5,830 bases of DNA, taken from contig PCTK01000109.1 in NCBI GenBank assembly GCA_002786505.1, positions 1 through 5,830 on the forward strand, in the 5' to 3' direction. This DNA is from Nitrospinae bacterium CG22_combo_CG10-13_8_21_14_all_47_10 (GTDB lineage: Bacteria > Nitrospinota > Nitrospinia > Nitrospinales > VA-1). The translations under genes and the position numbers were made by a program. Shown here in pieces: positions 1 through 5,641 of this stretch. The notes beneath the pieces are model-generated. The model made no database searches, had not been told where the DNA came from, and saw only the letters and a list, made by a program, of their open reading frames with translations. Position 1 is the first letter of the stretch. Each line of letters opens with the position of its first letter.

Positions 1-916
1 GTTTGGGCGCAACGAGTTTGAGATATTTTTCTGTCTGGCGAAAAATTTCCATCAGCTTGAAATCGCTGTAGGTGGGTTCATGATGGAAAAAAGCAATCTG
101 CTTCACGTTGGCCTCGACGGCCAGATCAACCCCGATGAATGTGGAGCTATGCCCCCAGTCTTCTTTTTCAAGTCCTTCGCTGAAGGTATACATGGAATCA
201 AAGATCAACAAATCGGCATCACGGAAAAATTCAACAGCCGGTTTTAAATCTGAGGAACCCAGTTTTTTATATTCCGCATCGGTGGCGTAAACGACCGACT
301 TGCCTTGGTAGTCGACCCGGTAGGCAAAACATTGACCGGGATGATACATCGGTTTCCAGGTGATCGTGATATCCCCGATTTTATGTTCCGTCTTATTTTT
401 CAGGATGACAAAATCTATATCCGAGGCATAAATGCTGAAAGGGATGGGAAAATATTCAAATTTTTGCTGACCTTCCAGGCGTTCCCTGATATCGGGCAGG
501 GGACTATGCACTGTAAATTTATTGCCCTTGATATAAAAAGGCACGAAAAATGGAATTCCCAGGATATGGTCCCAATGGGTATGCGAAAAGAAAAGATTTG
601 CCTTGCCCTGCCCACGGCCAAACTCGGTCGCCATCAGTTCCTGCCCAAGCACACGGATTCCGGACCCCGCATCAAAGATCAACCATTCATCACCCACCTG
701 CATGGACACGCAGGAAGAGTTGCCGCCAAACGTACCGCGGATCTCATGAGGCAAACTTTTCACAAATGATATTATGGAGTCGTCGTTGGCCAGATTTTCA
801 GACCGGGCCTTCTGAAAAGCCTGCGTCAGCTTTTCTTCGACTTCTTCACTACCCAAGGGACTTGGAATAGACCCTCTGACTCCATGGAATTTGACTTTGA
901 ACATATCTGACGACAT
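1..916 (-). CDS. Metallo-beta-lactamase-fold metal-dependent hydrolase, C-terminus cut by window edge
   Basis: The minus strand reads without a stop from ATG at 916 to the left edge (305 codons), so the C-terminus is missing. The start M-S-S-D-M-F-K-V-K-F is followed by G-V-R-G-S-I-P-S-P (residues 12-20), the usual opening of PhnP/cyclic-phosphodiesterase-like hydrolases. Then come G-G-N-S-S-C (64-69), F-D-A-G-S-G-I-R (81-88) and the metal motif H-T-H-W-D-H (112-117). Other likely ligands are H192 in H-P-G, D213 in A-T-D, H256 in G-H-S-S and the H-H-E-P segment (278-281). All typical metal ligands appear present, so it is probably active on a phosphodiester or cyclic nucleotide-type substrate; the substrate cannot be told. 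No signal peptide is visible, so it is probably cytoplasmic. Residues 21-60 form a charged, probably helical insertion between two motifs that lie close together in many relatives. No in-frame upstream start exists and no strong Shine-Dalgarno is seen. It lies downstream of the HDOD gene but has its own promoter. Confidence 0.88.
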   Translation of the reverse strand, partial: MSSDMFKVKFHGVRGSIPSPLGSEEVEEKLTQAFQKARSENLANDDSIISFVKSLPHEIRGTFGGNSSCVSMQVGDEWLIFDAGSGIRVLGQELMATEFGRGQGKANLFFSHTHWDHILGIPFFVPFYIKGNKFTVHSPLPDIRERLEGQQKFEYFPIPFSIYASDIDFVILKNKTEHKIGDITITWKPMYHPGQCFAYRVDYQGKSVVYATDAEYKKLGSSDLKPAVEFFRDADLLIFDSMYTFSEGLEKEDWGHSSTFIGVDLAVEANVKQIAFFHHEPTYSDFKLMEIFRQTEKYLKLVAPK

Positions 917-929
917 AGAATTACATATT

Positions 930-945
930 AACCAAATTATTGGTT
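930..945. repeat. Small inverted repeat in the leader of the hydrolase gene
   Basis: AACCAA (930-935) and TTGGTT (940-945) are perfect inverted arms around a 4-base loop. The repeat lies between the predicted start of transcription (about 966) and the ATG at 916 of the leftward gene. The stem has only two GC pairs per arm, so an RNA hairpin would be weak; it could equally be a protein-binding dyad. Its function is unknown. Confidence 0.4.
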
Positions 946-972
946 TTTTTAGCGTTTTGGGTATGGCTGAAT

Positions 973-1000
973 ATTATAGCATTCCCAAAAGAAATGTAAA
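973..1000 (-). promoter_or_regulatory. Sigma70-like promoter, extended -10, for the hydrolase gene
   Basis: Read leftwards, TTTACA (1000-995) is followed by a 16-bp spacer and a perfect TATAAT (978-973). A TG one base upstream of the -10 makes it an extended -10 type. Transcription would start near 966, giving a leader of about 50 nt before the ATG at 916. It lies in the 102-bp gap after the HDOD stop codon, so the hydrolase can be expressed independently of the HDOD gene. Confidence 0.65.
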
Positions 1001-1018
1001 TAGCTGTTTATCTTAACG

Positions 1019-1873
1019 TTACCCCATAAGAATCGACTCTGCCTCTGCCACCCCATTCCGGGTGTTTTCCACAATATTCTCCAAGTCCTTATCGGTTAAC
1101 TTCAATATTTTCAATATATGAGAATCCATAGGGCAAATATAGGGAGAAACTCCGTTACTAATCCCATGGTTATTGGCGATCTGGTTGGCGCAGTTTATGT
1201 ACCGGGAGATACCTACAGAGGTTATGCTGTCTGATAATGGGCCGTGGTGCCTCCTGATTGATGACACAACTTTTTTGGAAACAGGCCACCATTTTTCAAC
1301 GAACCGGGCTCCCAGTTCAGGGTGGGAAATGCCAAAAGCTTTTAACTCCAGTTCTTCCAAACTTTTGTCGGCAGAACTTAGATTTCTTACAAATGCCTGG
1401 TACTCATCAGGGATTAAATAATCGAAAACCAGAATTCCCACATCGTGCATCAAACCTGAGAGATAGCTGGCCTCCAGGTCCTCTTTGCTTCCGCGGTCAT
1501 GTGAAACAAGAGATCTGGACAAATAAGCAACACCCAGTGAATGTTTCCAAAACTCCATATGATCAAAAGATTCGGGTTTTTTAAATGTACCGGGTAGTTC
1601 GACGGAGTAGACCAAATCGAGAACCATTTTTAGCCCCAACCGCATAATGGCAGAGTTCAGGTCGAGCACCTCCTCGCGTCCACCACCAAAAAGAACGCTG
1701 TTGGAAAGCCTGATTAAACGACCCGACAAAACGGGCTCCGTGTTGATCAGGTCCGATATATCTTCAATATCTGTTTCGGGGTTATTGATCCGACTTTCCA
1801 AATTAACCAGAACGTCGGATAAAGGCGGGAGATCCCCTTTGGTTTCCAGCAACTTCAGGAGTTTTTCTTTCAC
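1019..1873 (-). CDS. HDOD-domain signalling protein
   Basis: The 284-residue protein is a single HDOD module (HD-related output domain) with no receiver, membrane segment or other domain. Diagnostic features are the N-terminal L-P-P-L-S-D (15-20), the helical segment with E-P-V-L-S-G-R-L-I-R-L-S-N-S (46-59), H111 in W-K-H-S, H143-D144 in M-H-D-V-G-I-L, the G-I-S-H-P-E-L-G-A segment (181-189) and R-R-H-H-G (207-211). The HD pair is kept, but the later aspartate of catalytic HD enzymes is not obvious: the region around 227-234 reads C-A-N-Q-I-A-N-N. HDOD proteins are mostly thought to act as non-enzymatic signalling or scaffold modules, and that seems likely here. The start is a GTG at 1873. 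An in-frame stop lies eight codons upstream with no other start between, and the family N-terminus begins directly after it. No clear Shine-Dalgarno is visible. It is divergent from greA and has its own promoter. Confidence 0.9.
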   Translation of the reverse strand: MKEKLLKLLETKGDLPPLSDVLVNLESRINNPETDIEDISDLINTEPVLSGRLIRLSNSVLFGGGREEVLDLNSAIMRLGLKMVLDLVYSVELPGTFKKPESFDHMEFWKHSLGVAYLSRSLVSHDRGSKEDLEASYLSGLMHDVGILVFDYLIPDEYQAFVRNLSSADKSLEELELKAFGISHPELGARFVEKWWPVSKKVVSSIRRHHGPLSDSITSVGISRYINCANQIANNHGISNGVSPYICPMDSHILKILKLTDKDLENIVENTRNGVAEAESILMG

Positions 1874-1948
1874 GGAATCACATTTAAGTTGTTTTTAGTA
1901 CCCTCGTAATAATCGTCCCGTTCTGCAACCTGCCTAATTTGACCAATC

Positions 1949-1987
1949 TCAAGCATTATCCACTTATTCCCTTATTCGTCAAGCATT
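1949..1987. repeat. Pair of 9-bp direct repeats at the HDOD promoter
   Basis: TCAAGCATT occurs at 1949-1957 and again at 1979-1987, exactly 30 bp apart, close to three helical turns. One copy overlaps the predicted -10 and the other overlaps the predicted -35 of the leftward HDOD promoter. Between them CTTATTC is repeated at 1963-1969 and 1971-1977. The same-face spacing and overlap with both promoter elements suggest a two-site operator, although no regulator is identified. Confidence 0.45.
1955..1982 (-). promoter_or_regulatory. Sigma70-like promoter for the HDOD gene
   Basis: Read leftwards, TTGACG (1982-1977) is followed by a 16-bp spacer and GATAAT (1960-1955). Each element matches the consensus at five of six bases. 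The predicted start of transcription is near 1948, giving a leader of about 75 nt before the GTG at 1873. Confidence 0.6.
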
Positions 1988-2050
1988 TATAGACTATATA
2001 GGGAACAGGATACTTGACCCATTCTGAAACTTATGCGCCGCAAATTTATG

Positions 2051-2079
2051 TTGACCGGTTATGACTCACCCCCTACAAT
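2051..2079 (+). promoter_or_regulatory. Sigma70-like promoter for the greA-trmB-lpxC cluster
   Basis: TTGACC (2051-2056), a 17-bp spacer and TACAAT (2074-2079) match the consensus at five of six bases in each element with optimal spacing. Transcription would begin around 2086 and leave an untranslated leader of about 190 nt before greA. It is the best rightward promoter seen upstream of the cluster. No convincing second promoter was noticed upstream of trmB or the fusion gene, so it probably drives all three. Confidence 0.6.
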
Positions 2080-2257
2080 AACTCTCAAGAACCTTGTAAG
2101 GCATAGAATTAAAACTCTTCAGAGATTTTCCAACATCTGGTTTCCCCGACTTACAAATTACCTGACTATATGGTATTGGTTCTTAAAGATACGGATCGGT
2201 GGATACCATCCTCCATTTATCGGGCAATTACCCAAATTTAACCATTAATTTTAAACC

Positions 2258-2263
2258 AGGGAG
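2258..2263 (+). promoter_or_regulatory. Shine-Dalgarno site of greA
   Basis: AGGGAG ends 11 bases before the ATG at 2275 and supports that start. A nearer ATG at 2264 directly follows the site and is out of frame with greA. It is the clearest ribosome-binding site in the cluster; trmB and the fusion gene lack a good one. Confidence 0.65.
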
Positions 2264-2274
2264 ATGAAATCGCA

Positions 2275-2772
2275 ATGAAGCGGCTTCCCATTTTGGACAA
2301 GTTGGACAAGGACTTACAGAAATCACAAAGAGAACTTCAGGTAGATATTCCCAAGGCCATTTTAACGGCCCGGGAACATGGAGACCTGAGTGAAAATGCG
2401 GAATTTAAAGCCGCAAAAGAACGACAGATGTTTCTTGAGTCCCGGGTCTCTCTTTTGCAAAAACGCATCAGCGATATCATGGCGATCAACATCAACCAGA
2501 TTCCCAAAGATCGTTCCGGGCTCGGGAGCACGTTGAAACTGAGGGATTTAAATAGTGGCAGGGAGACCCTGTACAAACTGGTTTTTCCGGAGGAGGTCGA
2601 CCCCGATTTGGGAAAACTTTCCGCGGCCTCACCAATAGGAAGTGCCATGATGGGAAAACAGGAAGGCGATGAAATCAGCGTTTCATTGCCTGACGGCAAA
2701 GTGGAGTTTGAAGTATTAAAAGTGATTACCATCCATGATTCTTCTGATGAGGGCGACTCTGCATCCGCTTAA
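2275..2772 (+). CDS. greA: Transcript cleavage/elongation factor GreA
   Basis: The 165-residue protein fits the GreA/GreB family, slightly longer than the roughly 158 residues of E. coli GreA. GreA inserts its coiled coil into the RNA polymerase secondary channel and stimulates cleavage of backtracked RNA. The N-terminal coiled coil (about 1-72) holds the signature A-R-E-H-G-D-L-S-E-N-A-E-F (32-44). D37 and E40 are the tip acidic residues that help position the catalytic magnesium, so the cleavage function should be intact. The C-terminal FKBP-like domain carries S-P-I-G-S-A-M-M-G-K (119-128) and G-D-E-I-S-V (131-136), a normal GreA pattern. The last dozen residues form an acidic, serine-rich tail beyond the usual end. 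The start is set by a good Shine-Dalgarno site. Its TAA overlaps the trmB ATG by one base (TAATG), implying translational coupling. Confidence 0.95.
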   Translation: MKRLPILDKLDKDLQKSQRELQVDIPKAILTAREHGDLSENAEFKAAKERQMFLESRVSLLQKRISDIMAININQIPKDRSGLGSTLKLRDLNSGRETLYKLVFPEEVDPDLGKLSAASPIGSAMMGKQEGDEISVSLPDGKVEFEVLKVITIHDSSDEGDSASA

Positions 2773-3416
2773 TGGCCCTTATATCTTTTGCTAAAATTGA
2801 AGAAGACGATCCTTATTTCCTTGATATCGACGAATGGCCCGATTGGCAAGCCCAGTTCGGGAACCATCATCCCTTGAAGCTGGAGATTGGATTTGGAATG
2901 GGAAGTTTCCTGATTGAGATGGCCGCCCAGGAACCCAGGACCAATTTCATCGGCATGGATTTCTATCATAAGGGAATCCGCAAATTGATGACGCGAATAA
3001 AAAAACTTCAGTTGGAGAACATCCGAATGGCCTATGGAGACGTGCGTTTTAAAGCTCCTCTCCTTTTCAAGGATGGGGAACTGGAAACTGTTTATATCAA
3101 CTTCCCCGACCCTTGGCCCAAAAAAAGGCATATTAAAAGAAGGTTGATCAAGCCCGATTTTGTTAAACTTATAGGGCAAAAGCTGGCTCCAGAGGGGAAA
3201 ATTTATCTGGCGACTGACAGTGAAACTTACGCTGTTGAAATGCTGGAATACTTTAACTCCGAACCCTTGTTTCAAAATCAGGGCTCGGCAGAAGGCTTTT
3301 TAAAAAGTCGTGAAGACTTGCCCAAAACCAAATATGAAAAAAACTTCATCAATGCTGGACACAAAATCTTTTACCTCGAATATTCACGGATGGGTGTTGC
3401 CGCACCCACAAGATAA
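2772..3416 (+). CDS. trmB: tRNA (guanine46-N7)-methyltransferase TrmB
   Basis: This 214-residue protein is a complete TrmB, a Rossmann-fold enzyme that uses S-adenosylmethionine to form 7-methylguanosine at position 46 of the tRNA variable loop. The methyl-donor site is E-I-G-F-G-M-G (38-44), with G-M-D (61-63) at the end of the second strand and G-D-V-R-F (89-93) after it. The family-specific N-F-P-D-P-W-P-K-K-R-H (110-120) and the C-terminal T-K-Y-E-K-N-F (186-192) are both present; these mark the catalytic and tRNA-recognition regions of TrmB. Length is normal for the family. The ATG at 2772 overlaps the greA stop. Since no strong Shine-Dalgarno precedes it, translation is probably coupled to greA. 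Fourteen bases separate its stop from the next gene. Confidence 0.95.
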   Translation: MALISFAKIEEDDPYFLDIDEWPDWQAQFGNHHPLKLEIGFGMGSFLIEMAAQEPRTNFIGMDFYHKGIRKLMTRIKKLQLENIRMAYGDVRFKAPLLFKDGELETVYINFPDPWPKKRHIKRRLIKPDFVKLIGQKLAPEGKIYLATDSETYAVEMLEYFNSEPLFQNQGSAEGFLKSREDLPKTKYEKNFINAGHKIFYLEYSRMGVAAPTR

Positions 3417-3430
3417 AACCCATATCACAA

Positions 3431-5635
3431 ATGGTGGCCATTTTGCCTAAAGCCCGTATCCTCATCGTCGATGACGAAAAAAATATTGTCAGCTCATTGA
3501 CCGGAATTCTTGCGGATGAAGGGTATGAAGTGTTCAAGACAGGGGATGGAATTGAAGCCTTGGAAATTATCCAAACAGACCCTCCTGATCTGGTGTTGTT
3601 GGATATCTGGCTTCCTGGAATGGATGGAATTGAAGTTTTAAAAACGGTAAAAGCTTATCACCCTGAAATTGAAGTCCTGATAATGTCCGGGCACGGAACC
3701 ATTGACACCGCTGTCAAGGCAACCAAACTGGGGGCTCAGGACTTCATAGAAAAACCTTTTTCCCTGGACCGGATTACCCAATCCATTGCAGACGTGTTGA
3801 ACAACAAACGTTCAACACCCAGGGTCCATGAAAAACCGGCGCATTCCTCCAAAGAGCTTCCTCTTTGCTTTGAGCCCATGGTGGAAGTGAAAAAAGCGGT
3901 GAAAGAGTTTTCCCAGAATTTGAAACCGGTTTTAGTGCATGGGGAGAGCGGAACCGGCAAAGAGTTCATCGCCCAGGCCATTCACGGACAAAGCAGTAAG
4001 AGCGACCGTTCCTTTTTTAAAATAAACTGTTCTTTTCGTCAGGCGCGGGCTGTTCACTCCCAGCTTTTCAAGCGACCACGCAAAGGATCAAAAAACACCC
4101 ATGGCCAGATTGGTGAGGAAAAAGTGGTCTACCTCAGCAATATTGAATCGCTGAGCAAAGGCCTGCAAGAAAAACTAGCGGAAGCCCTGCACTCTAACGG
4201 TTCGCATTCCGGTGACTCCCGCCTCGAATTGATGCCCATTCGAATTTTTGCATCCTCTACCAAAGATCTGGCGGCCCTGTCCCGCAAAGGCCAGTTCCAC
4301 CCCGCATTGTTGGAGGCGTTCAGGGACTCTACTTTGCTTGTTCCGCCTTTGCGAAATTATGCCATGAGCATACCCGCTATGGCGAAAGATTATCTGGATG
4401 AAATCCGTAAAACGCAAGACGTTTCCGTTCCCGAAATAGAAGAAGATGCCCTGGCCGCTCTATGCCGTTATAGCTGGCCCGGAAACGTGAAGGAATTGCG
4501 ATCTGTACTGAACAAATTGATTCTTACCGGCGCTAACCAGAAAAAGATAACGGCCGAGGACCTGCCATCGGAAATATGGCAACCCCAATTGGAAATCACG
4601 AACATTGAACAGGCAGGATCCCTGCAGGAAGCAGAACTGATTTGGGAAAAGCATTTCATTATTCATCATCTCAAACGCAACAACTGGAATATCGAGAAGA
4701 CCTGCAATGCCTTGAGCACAGACCAAAAACAACTTGAAGAAAAAATGGCGCTTCATTCCATTGAAATACCGGACCCCGGACAAGTCAACAATGGATACCG
4801 GCACCCACAACGCACCCTCAAACGCAGTGTGGTGTTGTGCGGTAGCGGTTTACACTCAGGCATTAAAACAGGTTTGATCCTGCAACCCATGCCCCCTGGG
4901 AGTGGAATAGTTTTTGGAGACATTTCCACCGGCAAGACCATTCCGGCCCGATTGGAAAATGTCCGGTCGACAGATTATGCCACCCGTCTGCAGAAAGGCA
5001 GTGCTTCGGTAGGAACCATTGAACACATTATGGCAGTTCTCCACATGTACAGGATCACGAACCTGCTCATCAAAATCGGAGATGAAGCACCGGTGATGGA
5101 TGGTTCCGCAAAAGATTTTTGTGACCTTATAGAAGACGGGGAGTTTGAAGATCAGGATGGGTTTTATGAAGAAATTGTGATCGACAAAAATTACGTTTTT
5201 GGCAATCAGGAAGCCGGCTCTTACATTTCCATCGAGCCTAGTGATAACTTTAGCGTCAGTTACCACATGGATTACCCGGAACCCATAGGCATCCAGGATT
5301 ACACCTTTGAGTTCACAGGAAATGAGAGTTTTAAACAGGAAATTGCCCCGGCCAGGACTTTTGGCTTTATGGAAGAAATGGCGCAGTTGACCAAAATGGG
5401 TTATGCGTCTGGAGGTAAACTTGATAATTTCATCCTGCTTGGCGACAAAAAAGTCCTGAACACCGAACTTCGCTTCAAGGACGAGTTTCCTCGCCACAAA
5501 ATTCTGGATATACTCGGAGATTTCTATTTACTGGGCAAACCCATACGCGGCCGGGTCAAAGCCTGTAAATCAGGGCATACCCACAATATTGGCCTTCTAA
5601 AAAATATTCAGAACAACCTGATTCATAAAAACTGA
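3431..5635 (+). CDS. lpxC: Fusion of NtrC/NtrX-like response regulator with LpxC deacetylase
   Basis: One uninterrupted 734-codon frame encodes four modules. Residues 1-125 are an NtrX-like receiver with D14/D15, phosphoacceptor D58, S86 and K108 intact. Residues 145-383 are an AAA+ domain of sigma54-activator type: Walker A G-E-S-G-T-G-K-E (171-178) and W-P-G-N-V-K-E-L (349-356) remain, but Walker B reads V-V-Y-L-S-N-I-E, GAFTGA is absent, and F-H-P-A-L-L-E-A-F (289-297) replaces the arginine-bearing F-R-E-D-L-Y-Y-R-L. Residues 398-446 resemble a Fis-type helix-turn-helix. Residues 455-734 are LpxC, the zinc enzyme deacetylating UDP-3-O-acyl-GlcNAc for lipid A. They contain Q-R-T-L-K-R, G-L-H-S-G, E531-H532, A-R-T-F-G-F (641-646), H689, D693, D697 and H716, matching E. 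coli E78/H79, T191, H238, D242, D246 and H265. The enzyme should be active; the rest looks regulatory. The E. coli FtsH-sensitive tail is missing. No Shine-Dalgarno precedes the ATG, so coupling to trmB is likely. Confidence 0.93.
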   Translation: MVAILPKARILIVDDEKNIVSSLTGILADEGYEVFKTGDGIEALEIIQTDPPDLVLLDIWLPGMDGIEVLKTVKAYHPEIEVLIMSGHGTIDTAVKATKLGAQDFIEKPFSLDRITQSIADVLNNKRSTPRVHEKPAHSSKELPLCFEPMVEVKKAVKEFSQNLKPVLVHGESGTGKEFIAQAIHGQSSKSDRSFFKINCSFRQARAVHSQLFKRPRKGSKNTHGQIGEEKVVYLSNIESLSKGLQEKLAEALHSNGSHSGDSRLELMPIRIFASSTKDLAALSRKGQFHPALLEAFRDSTLLVPPLRNYAMSIPAMAKDYLDEIRKTQDVSVPEIEEDALAALCRYSWPGNVKELRSVLNKLILTGANQKKITAEDLPSEIWQPQLEITNIEQAGSLQEAELIWEKHFIIHHLKRNNWNIEKTCNALSTDQKQLEEKMALHSIEIPDPGQVNNGYRHPQRTLKRSVVLCGSGLHSGIKTGLILQPMPPGSGIVFGDISTGKTIPARLENVRSTDYATRLQKGSASVGTIEHIMAVLHMYRITNLLIKIGDEAPVMDGSAKDFCDLIEDGEFEDQDGFYEEIVIDKNYVFGNQEAGSYISIEPSDNFSVSYHMDYPEPIGIQDYTFEFTGNESFKQEIAPARTFGFMEEMAQLTKMGYASGGKLDNFILLGDKKVLNTELRFKDEFPRHKILDILGDFYLLGKPIRGRVKACKSGHTHNIGLLKNIQNNLIHKN

Positions 5636-5641
5636 TCGGCT

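Larger units (their letters stand above)
1874..2274. other. Divergent intergenic region between HDOD gene and greA
   Basis: This 401-bp stretch holds no gene I can support. Reading left to right it contains the HDOD leader, the HDOD promoter with its direct repeats (1949-1987), a small dyad TATAG-A-CTATA (1988-1998), about 50 bp with no recognised signal, the rightward promoter for greA (2051-2079) and a leader of about 190 nt. Within the leader, ATGGTAT (2170-2176) and ATACCAT (2203-2209) could pair as a 7-bp stem with a 26-nt loop. I see no strong terminator or known riboswitch there. A 71-codon reading frame at 2033-2248 has no ribosome site, spans the promoter and resembles nothing known. 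Confidence 0.6.

Noticed and set aside
305..769. A 154-codon rightward reading frame
   Set aside because: It is antisense to the hydrolase gene, whose own frame carries all the family motifs; the plus-strand translation shows no recognisable domain.
930..950. Stem AACCAA/TTGGTT followed by a T-run, resembling a rightward terminator
   Set aside because: No rightward gene ends before it, the stem is short and AT-rich, and in the leftward direction it is not followed by T residues. Kept only as an inverted repeat.
1956..1964. TTATCCACT, one base from the DnaA box TTATCCACA
   Set aside because: A single isolated match inside a promoter, with no cluster of boxes or AT-rich unwinding region, is not evidence of an origin.
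2014..2019. A second rightward -35-like TTGACC
   Set aside because: No acceptable -10 hexamer lies 16-18 bp downstream.
2033..2248. A 71-codon rightward reading frame in the intergenic region
   Set aside because: It has no Shine-Dalgarno site, spans the predicted greA promoter, has low-complexity basic/aromatic content and resembles no family I know.
4740..4800. Possibility that the regulator-LpxC join is two genes read together by mistake
   Set aside because: The frame is continuous across the junction, there is no stop codon, and the only in-frame ATG nearby lies inside the Fis-like helices. An assembly error cannot be excluded from one sequence, but nothing in it points that way.
4856..5497. 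A 213-codon leftward reading frame
   Set aside because: It is the antisense shadow of the LpxC domain, which is unambiguous on the plus strand.
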